From contig NZ_CP039253.1 in NCBI RefSeq assembly GCF_004795915.1, positions 3,623,501 through 3,687,500 on the forward strand: DNA of 64,000 nucleotides. Reading direction: 5' to 3'. The notes beneath the pieces are model-generated. The model did not search any database. It was not told where the DNA came from and worked only from the letters and a program-made list of their open reading frames with translations. How positions within the stretch are numbered: position 1 is the first letter of the stretch; each line of letters opens with the position of its first letter. The DNA is from Rhodococcus sp. PAMC28707. Lineage in GTDB: Bacteria > Actinomycetota > Actinomycetes > Mycobacteriales > Mycobacteriaceae. A program made the translations under genes and the position numbers. Positions 7,548 through 15,845 of this stretch are shown one piece after another.

Positions 7548-8753
7548 TCAGGAGTACCACGGCAGCCAGCACGAGACCACAAATTCACCCGGCTGCACGC
7601 CGGCACTGAACGTCCCGCCCACCCCGCGGACCTGTTCGGCCAATCCCGCCAACCCCGTACCCGACCCATGCTCAAACGGCGGTTGCCGCAACAGCTGATT
7701 GCGCACATCGACGCGAACACCCGTCTGATCGGACCCGTGCACCGCCACCCGAATGGTCGATCCGGCGGCATGCTTGTGCGCATTGGTAAGCGATTCCTGC
7801 ACCACCCGGTACGCCACATGACTGCTCGCAGCACCGATCTCACCGGGTGTCACGTCGAGCATCAGCGACGTGTGCAAACCCGCGCCCCGCGCCGAGTGCA
7901 CCAGATCGGAGATGCCCTCGACGCTCTGCCGACCACCGCCTGAGGTATCGGCCGATCCGCGCAGCACACCGATGATGCGCTTGAGCTCATCTAGCGCATC
8001 GTGCGCAGTCTGCCGAATCATCGACGCTGTCTGGGCTACCTTTTCGGGCCCATCGGCACTGTTGACTTGCATTCCGCCTGCAAACAACGAGATGCGGCTG
8101 AGGCTGGCGGCGAGGGTGTCGTGCATGTCGCGGGCGATGCGGGCGCGTTCCGCATTGAGCAGCATCTCCTCACGAAGTGCGTTGGACTCCACCGTCACCT
8201 TGTCCCGCGTGACCACGGCCGCCGTCAGGTCGGATCGTGTGCGGCGCAGCATTGCTCCACCCACGACCAACCCGACGAGTACAGCTGCGACCACCCACGG
8301 AATCCACGCCGCGACGTCCCACTCGACCGGCGTCGACCCATCTTTGGTCTTGGTCGAGCCGAGGGTCAGCACGGAGTAGTACCGACTGCGATGCGCGTCG
8401 TACGTCAACGACACCCCGCACGCGACGAAGACCGCGACGGCAGCAATCACCAGCGGCCTGGTTCGCGCGAACGCACCGACAGCAAACAGGGCGATCAACG
8501 CTGCCGTCGCATCGGTGGCGAAGAACAGCGGCCCGGCCAGCGCCAGCCCCAGAACGATCCATGGCCGCTCGTGTCGCCAGATCAACGCGATGCCCGCGAC
8601 GAGGTTGAGCGCGACGCCGATGCCTAGATTCCACCCCGGCGTGCCGGACGATCCCGCCAACCCGGCGGTCATGATCGAGCAGAACAGGCTGAAGACCACC
8701 GCCGCCGTAGTCCAGGCTTTGCGACGCAGGGTGCCTGTCCGGTGGGTGCTCAC
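7548..8753 (-). CDS. DesK/NarX-type sensor histidine kinase
   Basis: About 401 residues from GTG 8753. Another GTG at 8783 would add ten residues, and neither has a clear ribosome site. The N-terminus has several transmembrane helices and a last one, IPWVVAAVLVGLVVGGAML. A HisKA_3 dimerisation helix follows, RARIARDMHDTLAASLSR, with the phosphorylated His, then an HATPase domain with the N-box VVQESLTNAHKHA and the G-box GSGTGLAGLAEQVRGVGG. It pairs with the adjacent response regulator. The periplasmic loop contains little beyond STKTKDGSTPVEWD, so sensing is probably within the membrane. Confidence 0.93.
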   Translation of the reverse strand: MSTHRTGTLRRKAWTTAAVVFSLFCSIMTAGLAGSSGTPGWNLGIGVALNLVAGIALIWRHERPWIVLGLALAGPLFFATDATAALIALFAVGAFARTRPLVIAAVAVFVACGVSLTYDAHRSRYYSVLTLGSTKTKDGSTPVEWDVAAWIPWVVAAVLVGLVVGGAMLRRTRSDLTAAVVTRDKVTVESNALREEMLLNAERARIARDMHDTLAASLSRISLFAGGMQVNSADGPEKVAQTASMIRQTAHDALDELKRIIGVLRGSADTSGGGRQSVEGISDLVHSARGAGLHTSLMLDVTPGEIGAASSHVAYRVVQESLTNAHKHAAGSTIRVAVHGSDQTGVRVDVRNQLLRQPPFEHGSGTGLAGLAEQVRGVGGTFSAGVQPGEFVVSCWLPWYS

Positions 8754-8918
8754 GAACGCAAGCGTACGGCCGAGCACCGACACGGCGGATCGTCCGATCG
8801 GCCCGCATCACCAACCGGATACGACCGAAAGGAGGAGGGGCACCGACCGGTCAGCCGAGGCGCGGACAGGGCCGACTGCGGTGTGGTTGATGCATCGCTA
8901 ACCGAGAGGAATTTCGAC

Positions 8919-9542
8919 ATGACCACCAACAGCCCGAACCCCCAGCAGCAGTACGCCCCGCCCGCTCCGGAGCAGAAGAAGAGTTGGTTTGCGCGGCACA
9001 AGATCCTGGCCGTCATCTTGGCGATCGTCGTGCTGGGTGTCCTCATCCGGCTCATCGGCGGCGGTTCATCCGAGACCCCGACGGCTCCCGCGCCGGCCGG
9101 GTCCTCGCCGTCAGAGGAAGCGGCTCCTGCGGCCCCGGCCGAGCCGACTCAGCCGGGAATCGGCGTCCCGGTGCGCGACGGCAAGTTCGAGTTCGTCGTC
9201 ACCGCGGTCGCGCCACCCGTCTCGACTGTCGGCTCGGAGTATCGGACGCAGACCGCTCAGGGCGAGTTCGTTCAGGTCAAGATCTCCGCGCGCAACATCG
9301 GCGACCGAGCACAGAGCTTGGACGCGTCGTCGCAGAAGTTGCTCGACGCCGACGGCAAGCAGTACTCGGTCGACAGCCCCGCGACCGCCTACCTCGACGA
9401 GGGCATCGGCTACGAACAGATCAACCCGGGCAATGCGCTGGACACGACCGTCGTGTTTGATGTCCCCGTCGGGACCGTCCCTGCTGAGATCGAGCTGCAT
9501 GATTCCGCCTTCTCGGGCGGTACGACGGTTGGGCTGCGGTAG
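8919..9542 (+). CDS. DUF4352 membrane-anchored protein
   Basis: 207 residues from ATG 8919, preceded by GAGAGGA at good spacing; a longer upstream frame lacks a site and overlaps the kinase promoter. Order: a proline/glutamine-rich cytoplasmic tail, one helix ILAVILAIVVLGVLIRLI, an Ala/Pro/Ser linker, then a beta-rich DUF4352 (telokin-like) domain. The signature is visible as GEFVQVKISARNIGDRAQ and LLDADGKQYSVDS. The domain should sit outside the membrane. It is divergent from the histidine kinase and could be its regulon member or accessory sensor. 78 bases separate it from the VWA gene downstream. Confidence 0.85.
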   Translation: MTTNSPNPQQQYAPPAPEQKKSWFARHKILAVILAIVVLGVLIRLIGGGSSETPTAPAPAGSSPSEEAAPAAPAEPTQPGIGVPVRDGKFEFVVTAVAPPVSTVGSEYRTQTAQGEFVQVKISARNIGDRAQSLDASSQKLLDADGKQYSVDSPATAYLDEGIGYEQINPGNALDTTVVFDVPVGTVPAEIELHDSAFSGGTTVGLR

Positions 9543-9620
9543 CGGTCGTCAACCGCTCTTCCGTTATCTCTCAATCCATTCATTCGACGCAGTTTCGGCT
9601 GCGTCCTACGGAAGGAAATC

Positions 9621-10379
9621 ATGACCAACCCGACACTCTCTCTCGTTGCAGCTTTGCTCGACCGGTCCGGTTCGATGCATTCCATCGCCGACGACACCCG
9701 CGGCGGATTCGACTCGTTCATCGCCAAGGAGCGTGAGGCCGACGGCCGGACCGTGGTCACGCTGGCGCAGTTCGACAACCGGTACCAGCTGGTCTACGAC
9801 AATGTACCCATCGAGAAGGTCGACCCGCTGGTGCTCGAGCCACGGGGCGGCACCGCGTTGTACGACGCGATCGGCCGGCTTGTGAGCGAGGTCGGTGCCG
9901 GGCTGGCCGCGATACCGGAGGACGAGCGTCCCGGCTCGGTGACCGTTCTCGTGATGACCGACGGTCATGAGAACGCAAGCAGGGGGTGGACGAATGCTGC
10001 TGTGCGAGAGCTGATTCAGCGGCAGGAAGCCGAGTACAGCTGGGACTTCGTGTTCCTGGGATCGAACATCGACGCCGTCGAGGTGGGTGCAGATCTGGGC
10101 TTTCAGCGCGACAAGTCGATGACGTATGTTTCGACGTCGGTCGGCCGTACTCGGTGCGCCTGCGGTGTTGGCTTTCTCCACCGAGGACCCCAGGCGCGCG
10201 CGAGGGGAGTAGGCGAGATGGGCGATAAGGAAGCAGTGCGGCTCGTAATCATTCAGTCGAATGATTCTCTGAGCTGCGATGAAGCATTGCGACCCTCCGG
10301 TCCTATACCTACTCAGTATGACTTCGACCGAAGATCAGGACTTCATGAAATTTCCATTCGATCGGTAGATCGAGGCTAG
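9621..10379 (+). CDS. VWA-domain protein with frameshifted C-terminus
   Basis: Residues 1-170 form a cytoplasmic von Willebrand A domain with a MIDAS (LLDRSGSM), a conserved RGGTALYDAI and MTDGHENAS. It starts at ATG 9621, preceded by GAAGGAAATC. After TYVSTSV near 10,140 the frame turns into Arg/Cys-rich text that continues to 10,379. Switching by one base gives VLGAPAVLAFSTEDPRRARGE and a stop at 10,210-10,212, close to the usual ending of this family. A one-base insertion (or two-base loss) within the repeated cggtcgg is likely. The VWA core could still fold. It precedes a transposase remnant. Confidence 0.75.
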   Translation: MTNPTLSLVAALLDRSGSMHSIADDTRGGFDSFIAKEREADGRTVVTLAQFDNRYQLVYDNVPIEKVDPLVLEPRGGTALYDAIGRLVSEVGAGLAAIPEDERPGSVTVLVMTDGHENASRGWTNAAVRELIQRQEAEYSWDFVFLGSNIDAVEVGADLGFQRDKSMTYVSTSVGRTRCACGVGFLHRGPQARARGVGEMGDKEAVRLVIIQSNDSLSCDEALRPSGPIPTQYDFDRRSGLHEISIRSVDRG

Positions 10380-10690
10380 ATGTATGAGGCACGGACGTTA
10401 GTGACGCGGTGCCGGCGGTAAGCGGCGGGCGGTCATCCTCCGCGTGCTGAATGCGATCGGTGGTAATTGTAGTGAACATTCCAGACGTCGACGGCGGCGC
10501 GCCGCTCGGCTTCGTTGGTGTACTCACGGAGTACAACAGTTCTTCGGCGAGAATTCGGTTGTAGCGCTCGACCTTCCCATTGTGTTTCGGCGTATACGGT
10601 TTGATGCGGTAGTGCCGAGATTCGCGGAGAGACAGTCCCAGAACTACACCAGGTGGACACCGCACTCGGCGGCGGCTTCTTCCAGCGATG
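10376..10690 (-). mobile_element. IS481-type transposase remnant
   Basis: On the minus strand, YRIKPYTPKHNGKVERYNR is the end of a DDE integrase core (catalytic Glu region) of IS481-type transposases. The reading then shifts frame near 10,520 to EYTNEAERRAAVDVW and NVHYNYHRSHSARGG. An in-frame TGA follows, then PPAAYRRHRVTNVRASYI and a stop at 10,376-10,378, the typical IS481 tail. The N-terminal two thirds and the DD residues are absent, so the element is dead. Its left end abuts the last codons of the large NTPase gene, so an insertion or deletion reached exactly to that gene's 3' end. No terminal repeats or target duplication seen. Confidence 0.8.
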
Positions 10691-12824
10691 CAATGACTAT
10701 GTGTAGAAATGTGCTCGGATCCGAGCTCGACAAATCCTCAGGGACAGTGACGTTCTTGCCGAAAATGCTATCGGAAATGTGCTGAGCACGTTTGCCGGTC
10801 GACCCATTGCCGCTATACGCGTAGCTGATCTGCCAGTCGGAACGCGGCACTTCGGACAGTCGTTCGCGTATCGGCTGTTCGAGCCGCTTAGCGATCTCGT
10901 TCGAGAACTGGTCGATAATCACAGTCTGATCTTCCAAGCTCTCGGGCGGCGTGCCGATCCACTTCTCGGGGCGCTCCAGAGCCTTGTAGATGTCTTCTTT
11001 CAGCATCTCGCGCAGCTCGGCATTAGGCCTCAGTGTGTCGTATTGGTCTGCGATTCCCTCGGCAAAGCGTTTCGTCAAAGCCTTGATGCGACTCCAATGT
11101 TCCTTTTCGACATCCTCGGCTTCGGCTGTCCCCAACAAGCCACCCCAGCGGTGATGGAACTGCCTTGTGCCGGTCTCGATGGCCGCTGACAGAAATGCTT
11201 TGTCGTACACGGGCTTTGCGGGTCCGAGGTCGGGTCTTTCTGCACTTCGTTCGATGATGACAAGCAGCTTCTGGAACTGGCTGATCGACCACCGCCCGTT
11301 GTCAGTGGCGGCTTTGAGCGGCTGGTCGATGCTGGATAGAAGCACCCGATCGTGGTCCAAACGATCGCGCACGCTCTGCTCGGCACGCGGTCCGAAATCC
11401 TTGCGGATCGTGCTGAGCACATTTTCGACGCTTGCCAGCACGTGATGCGCACGATCGCGGATGTTCGTCAGGTTGTCGCCCTGCACCTCCTCGAAGTGGG
11501 TGAAGCAAAAGATAAGCTTTTCCACGTTCCCAGAGGTCAGAATCGAACGGATTGCGGCAGCAGGCGCGGCCTGCATCGGCTGTTGTGCGTTGTCTACCAG
11601 TAGAACTGCGTCGACTTCATTGATCGTAGCTGCGACATTGGTAGGTAGTGCCGCTGACGATTTCGCAGTATGTCCGAGACCCTCTCCATCGATCAGTACT
11701 AGTTTCGGGAATTGGCCGTCAGCCCAGGTCGGTAAGAAGGGGCCGGAAACGCGGATGCCGTCGACGAGCGGGGTAAGCAGATGCCCGAAGAGGGGCGCGT
11801 AGTTCGACGTGAATCGATTGACTGCTTGCAAAAAGGCGGCCCTGTCAGCTTTCTCGAACTGCCAGCTTTCCGGCCAACCTTCAGCGTTACGCTTAAAGTC
11901 TCCGGTCATTTGCGCGGCGAATCGTTTCTCGATTTCCTCCAACAGGCTGTCGATAATCGAATGAAACGTGTCATCGTCGCGAAGCGAGATGTCTAGATCT
12001 TCGTCCTCGACTGGAGTTGAGCCTTCGGACAAGCCGTGCCGTGTGACGAGAAATTTGAGGGTGGAGATTGCAGCGTCGATCAGGCGTGAGCTCTCGTCAA
12101 GGTCGATGCCGTCGAGCCGTTCCGGCTCCGCGTCGAACCGAGGTGGCTCAGTTGCAATCGCAGGTAACTCGAACTCGTCGAACTCATCCAAGTTCCGTTT
12201 CGTCGCGGGCGATGGCTTCGGATTCTGTTTGCGACCTAGGATGTAGCTGAAGCGGAATCGCTGATTCTCGTGGTCGAGCAGCGCCGACCTTACGTCCTGG
12301 TCGGTCACGCCGCGTCTGATCGCCAGCGCAGCCTTCACCGCGCACTCGATGAGATGGTCTGTCACTTCCTCAGAAGAAAAGAAAGTCACAACAGCTTTAT
12401 ACGTTCCCTCGACGACAATTATCTCAGTATCCGCGACAGTAGTTTTGGCCGTCGATGTCGACGGGAATCGGTCTCGATCCGGATCAGTCCCCAAAATCTG
12501 GCGAATTACTGTTGTTTTCCCAGCGCCGGTTGTCCCGATCATCAGAACGCGTCGATAGTCATCTTCGAGAGTGGGCAACGGCATGTGAACCTCGCGAAGG
12601 TCCCGCGAAGCTCCTGGAGCTGGTGGTTCTGCGCTGTCATAGAAAGCCGATATGACGGCCGGATCGAAGGTCCCCTCCGCGTATTCACGTGCAGCGGGAT
12701 CCCACCAGTCCTCGTCGGACAGCAGCTTGTTGAGCTGTTCCTCCATGCGCTCAGCATGGTGCGCCTCGAGCACTCCAAGAGTCCGCCGCACTCGCCTGCC
12801 AGGTAGTCCGGTCGACGGATCCAC
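10644..12824 (-). CDS. Large P-loop NTPase, dynamin/GTPase-like
   Basis: 726 residues from GTG 12,824; ATG codons downstream, such as the one encoding MEEQLNKLL, are alternatives. Walker A MIGTTGAGKTT is at 96-105, and a switch-II-like LVLIDGEGLGH at about 375-385. FCFTHFEEV occupies the place where a GTPase would show NKxD, without that motif. Long helical segments follow and the C-terminus is acidic. This resembles large dynamin-like or AIG1-like GTPases of bacterial conflict islands, but I cannot assign a family. It is separated by 156 bases from the lipoprotein gene upstream and ends against an IS481 remnant. Confidence 0.7.
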   Translation of the reverse strand: MDPSTGLPGRRVRRTLGVLEAHHAERMEEQLNKLLSDEDWWDPAAREYAEGTFDPAVISAFYDSAEPPAPGASRDLREVHMPLPTLEDDYRRVLMIGTTGAGKTTVIRQILGTDPDRDRFPSTSTAKTTVADTEIIVVEGTYKAVVTFFSSEEVTDHLIECAVKAALAIRRGVTDQDVRSALLDHENQRFRFSYILGRKQNPKPSPATKRNLDEFDEFELPAIATEPPRFDAEPERLDGIDLDESSRLIDAAISTLKFLVTRHGLSEGSTPVEDEDLDISLRDDDTFHSIIDSLLEEIEKRFAAQMTGDFKRNAEGWPESWQFEKADRAAFLQAVNRFTSNYAPLFGHLLTPLVDGIRVSGPFLPTWADGQFPKLVLIDGEGLGHTAKSSAALPTNVAATINEVDAVLLVDNAQQPMQAAPAAAIRSILTSGNVEKLIFCFTHFEEVQGDNLTNIRDRAHHVLASVENVLSTIRKDFGPRAEQSVRDRLDHDRVLLSSIDQPLKAATDNGRWSISQFQKLLVIIERSAERPDLGPAKPVYDKAFLSAAIETGTRQFHHRWGGLLGTAEAEDVEKEHWSRIKALTKRFAEGIADQYDTLRPNAELREMLKEDIYKALERPEKWIGTPPESLEDQTVIIDQFSNEIAKRLEQPIRERLSEVPRSDWQISYAYSGNGSTGKRAQHISDSIFGKNVTVPEDLSSSDPSTFLHIVIASLEEAAAECGVHLV

Positions 12825-12980
12825 ACGTGCTGGATGCCTGAACGACGCCGAAAATGGCTCGCGTGCGCTGTTTCTGGAGATCGATGCGGTATAGATGGTT
12901 ATTCTGCCTTTGCCCGAAGTGATGCTGCTCGAGCATTACTATCTCTTGACCGCGCGACCCCGGTCAATTGCACCCTGTAG

Positions 12981-13517
12981 TCAGCTGCTCTTCCAGCGCA
13001 GGCGCCCATCCTTCGCTGTGCCGCACACCATGGCGGTACCGGCCTTGGTTACTCCTGGGGCACCCGGCACATCACAGAATGACCCGGGGTGAACGACACC
13101 AGGAAGTGATTCGGACGGGTCTGGCACTGGTACAGCCGGCGGCGTGTATGCAGGCGGAGGTGGCGTGTATGCCGGTGGTGGTGGCGTGTACGCAGGCGGA
13201 GGAGGCGTGTATGTCGGTGGCGGCGGCACATACACCGACGGTTCTGTGGTGACCATCGGCGGGATCGTGGTAGCCGTGGTGGTGGCCGCCGGAGCGGTAG
13301 TGCGCGTTGTTGTCGTTGTCGTTGTCGTTGTCGGTCGGGCAGTCGTGTCGACCTGGGGGAGGGGCGGCACGGTGACTTGTACGGGGTCGCCTGTTTCGAC
13401 GTTCGAGTCTTCCGCTGAGCATCCCCCCAGCACAAGCGCGCTCAGCGACAAACAGACTGCAGTGGCAGTCACGCGCTGATGAAGCGAGGTTTTACGAGAT
13501 ACTGTACGGAGCTTCAA
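12981..13517 (-). CDS. Proline-repeat lipoprotein
   Basis: 178 residues. The signal peptide ends in a lipobox LVLGGC, so the mature protein begins at a lipidated Cys and sits outside the membrane. It continues with a Thr run (TTTTTTTTT), then four PPPPAYT-type heptads, and a C-terminal segment with two cysteines (SFCDVPG and MVCGTAKDGRLRW) that may form a small disulphide-bonded domain. Thr/Pro linkers of this kind span the cell wall and may be O-mannosylated. Function unknown. It is divergent from the PH-like membrane gene. Confidence 0.8.
   Translation of the reverse strand: MKLRTVSRKTSLHQRVTATAVCLSLSALVLGGCSAEDSNVETGDPVQVTVPPLPQVDTTARPTTTTTTTTTRTTAPAATTTATTIPPMVTTEPSVYVPPPPTYTPPPPAYTPPPPAYTPPPPAYTPPAVPVPDPSESLPGVVHPGSFCDVPGAPGVTKAGTAMVCGTAKDGRLRWKSS
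13141..13224. repeat. 21-bp tandem repeat, four copies
   Basis: Four imperfect 21-bp units lie inside the lipoprotein gene, each encoding one seven-residue TPPPPAY-type block on the minus strand. A six-base GTTGTC run nearby (about 13,309-13,337) encodes the threonine stretch. Copy number is likely variable between strains. Confidence 0.85.
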
Positions 13518-13675
13518 GTAATCGCCTGCATTCGATTTGTGCGGGGCTGAGTGCGCCCACGTTCAGTAGGAGACTTCGGCTGGACATTACTATGCGTTAC
13601 ATCGCTACCTGATGAAACACATTGCCGCAGTTCCCCGATGCCCTGACGGACGACCTCTGACTGAACAGGACCACG

Positions 13676-14548
13676 ATGCTGCCACCGTTTTCGCCCAGCC
13701 TGAAGGAAAAGGACGCTACCAAGTGGATGGAGTCGCTTAGCGGTGTCATCGGCGAGGGAGAAGAAATACGGGCGCTGGCACGGATCAGCACGTTCAGACC
13801 GCTGACAGATGGCATGGCGGTAACAAATCGTCGTTTGATCCTCTTCCTAAGCACAAGTCTGGATTCCAAGGGGCCGCTGGTTGAGATAAGTGCACTCGAG
13901 ATCGGTGCCTGCGAGATCAAGATGCGTGCCGCAGGTCGCACTCTGGTGGTATACGCCGATGGAAGAGAGCCACGGAACGTCGCAACGGTGAAGGCTTCGG
14001 ATGCAGACTTCGTCGTCGCTCGAGTGAACTCCATCGCCGACGCGCGGACACTCGAACGTCCAACAGTCGACGTGTACGACCCATTCACCACACCGTGGGT
14101 AGAGCCAACGGCTGCCCAAGGGTTCGGGCCGCCGGGACCGACCTCCCAGCCACCGCTTACATCGGAGCTCTCAGAGAACGTCGAAACCGCTGAATGCTCG
14201 GTGAAAACCCCGTCAGCGGACGTAATCGTCGAGGGTCAGGCCCCTTCGCGGAAGCGTCTGGTAACACTCTGGAAGACGATTCCAGCCTGGGCTTTCATCG
14301 CGTTCTTTTCGCTCGGTGTGGTGGCGGGTGCTTTTGCTGATAGTGACAACTTATCGCTGGTGGCGCTCTATCTGTCCTTGCTTCTGATTCCACTCCTCGC
14401 CTTGTCAAGGGCACGACGCAACTCGATCATGCGGCGAGCGAAGTCGTTAGGTACGGCTCCCGAGTTCGGTTTCGCGGAGAAGAACTGGCTTCCGGTTGGG
14501 ATCGCTCTCGGTGCCGTCTTGTTTATCGTGTTCGGCGTGACATCTTAG
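13676..14548 (+). CDS. PH-like domain membrane protein
   Basis: 290 residues. The N-terminal 130 residues resemble a bacterial PH domain: GEEIRALARISTF, then DGMAVTNRRLILFLST, a beta-hairpin pattern typical of bPH proteins, ending with a helix ADFVVARVNSI. A Pro/Ser/Thr linker follows, then hydrophobic segments IPAWAFIAFFSLGVVAGAF, LVALYLSLLLIPLLAL and WLPVGIALGAVLFIVFGV. The PH domain should be cytoplasmic. The start ATG 13,676 lacks an obvious Shine-Dalgarno. It lies just upstream of terD on the same strand. Function unknown. Confidence 0.65.
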   Translation: MLPPFSPSLKEKDATKWMESLSGVIGEGEEIRALARISTFRPLTDGMAVTNRRLILFLSTSLDSKGPLVEISALEIGACEIKMRAAGRTLVVYADGREPRNVATVKASDADFVVARVNSIADARTLERPTVDVYDPFTTPWVEPTAAQGFGPPGPTSQPPLTSELSENVETAECSVKTPSADVIVEGQAPSRKRLVTLWKTIPAWAFIAFFSLGVVAGAFADSDNLSLVALYLSLLLIPLLALSRARRNSIMRRAKSLGTAPEFGFAEKNWLPVGIALGAVLFIVFGVTS

Positions 14549-14568
14549 GGTCATTCAAACGTATTAAT

Positions 14569-14582
14569 TGTGACAGTTCACA
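14569..14582. promoter_or_regulatory. Palindrome TGTGA-N4-TCACA upstream of terD
   Basis: TGTGACAGTTCACA is a five-base-arm palindrome about 100 bases before the terD start. It resembles CRP- or GntR-like half-sites, but the spacing is four bases rather than the six of CRP. Probably a transcription factor site; the regulator is unknown. Confidence 0.35.
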
Positions 14583-14681
14583 GTGTTCGCAAAGCATTTA
14601 TCTGCTAAAAGTAAAGAGCTGTGCTCACATGTAGTACAAAATGATCGATCTCGATCTCTGCGTCGAAGAAGGAGTCGAATC

Positions 14682-15257
14682 ATGAGCGTGACCTTGGCCA
14701 AGGGTGGAAACGTCTCCCTGAGCAAGCAGGCACCGAGTCTCACCGCCGTTACTATCGGACTTGGCTGGGATGTCAGGTCGACCACCGGTGGTGACTACGA
14801 TCTCGACGCAAGCGCCATTGCTCTAGGGAGCAACAAGAAGGTTCTCAACGAGCTGTTCTTCGTCTTCTACAACAATCTGAAGTCGCCTGACGAGGCCATC
14901 GTGCACACCGGCGACAACAGAACCGGTGAAGGCGAGGGCGACGACGAAAGCATCGACATCGACCTCGTTGCTTTGTCTCCCGAGATCGCATCCATTGTGT
15001 TCCCCGTTTCGATTCATGCTGCCGAAGAACTCGGACAGAACTTCGGTCAGGTCGTCAACGCGTTCATTCGCGTCGTGGACAAGTCGGACGGACGCGAACT
15101 GGCTCGATTCGATCTGAGCGAAGATGCCTCCACCGAAACAGCAATGGTGTTCGGTGAGCTGTATCGGCATGCTGAGGAATGGAAGTTCCGAGCCGTCGGC
15201 CAAGGTTACGCTTCGGGTTTGGCCGGAATCGCCCGCGACTTCGGAATCAACGTCTGA
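14682..15257 (+). CDS. terD: TerD-family stress protein
   Basis: 191 residues from ATG 14,682, with AAGGAG eight bases upstream. It matches the TerD family along its full length: [33 protein letters not shown] (calcium-binding acidic loop), [15 protein letters not shown] with [15 protein letters not shown], and [19 protein letters not shown] at the end. TerD proteins bind calcium and act in tellurite, phage and envelope-stress responses, often beside VWA and NTPase genes. It lies 178 bases upstream of the VWA/tubulin-like operon, and a fragment of a second terD is at 50.3 kb. Confidence 0.95.
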   Translation: MSVTLAKGGNVSLSKQAPSLTAVTIGLGWDVRSTTGGDYDLDASAIALGSNKKVLNELFFVFYNNLKSPDEAIVHTGDNRTGEGEGDDESIDIDLVALSPEIASIVFPVSIHAAEELGQNFGQVVNAFIRVVDKSDGRELARFDLSEDASTETAMVFGELYRHAEEWKFRAVGQGYASGLAGIARDFGINV

Positions 15258-15434
15258 GGTAGGCCATAGGTCGTCGATGCGGTCGGCCGGGACTTGAAGC
15301 GCCCGCCACCGCCGATGAATTCATTACGAATGAGTCTCAGTAGTAACGCAATAGGTAGAATCGTCGATTCCTCAGGGAACGGTTCGCGTTGCGTCATCGT
15401 CTGCGAACCCGAGTCAGTCTGAGGAGACCACGCA

Positions 15435-15845
15435 TTGGCTTCATCACCGGATCCGTTCGGTTACGGCAACGACAGAGGATTCGGTTCACCACCACCTCTG
15501 CCGTCTCATCAGCCGGCTGGCGTCCAACCGAGCTCCTCTCTATCCGTCGCAGGTCCACCCTCGGCCTACCTCTTCGCTTCCGGTGCACTTGCGTTGATCG
15601 GTCTTGTCGTGGGAGTCGCGCTCGGAGCCTCCGGCCCGCTGGCGGTAATCGGATGGGTGCTTGCCGGGCCAGTAGCGATAGGGGTGCTGTCGGCATTCAC
15701 TCTGTTGGACACCAATCGGAGAGCACGTCCTGTCTACGCCGAACCAACGTGGATCCGGCCGGCGTACTGGGCCGTCCTGGTTATCGCGGCAATCGGAATA
15801 ATTGTCTGCGCGCTGCGCATCGCTGACTGGATTGGTCGACTGTGA
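15435..15845 (+). CDS. Small membrane protein, first gene of the tubulin-like/GTPase operon
   Basis: 136 residues from TTG 15,435, chosen because GAGGAG lies eight bases upstream and no ATG fits. The N-terminus is Pro/Ser/Gly-rich with DPFGYG, echoing the DPFG repeats at the end of the next protein and in the last gene of the operon. Three hydrophobic segments follow: YLFASGALALIGLVVGVAL, PLAVIGWVLAGPVAIGVL and AYWAVLVIAAIGIIVCAL. Its stop overlaps the next start (GTGA). Probably a membrane component of the complex made by this operon. Confidence 0.75.
   Translation: MASSPDPFGYGNDRGFGSPPPLPSHQPAGVQPSSSLSVAGPPSAYLFASGALALIGLVVGVALGASGPLAVIGWVLAGPVAIGVLSAFTLLDTNRRARPVYAEPTWIRPAYWAVLVIAAIGIIVCALRIADWIGRL

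Noticed and set aside
13141..13337. Possible CRISPR or microsatellite array
   Set aside because: The periodicity is coding: seven-residue Pro blocks and a Thr run of a lipoprotein. No spacers.
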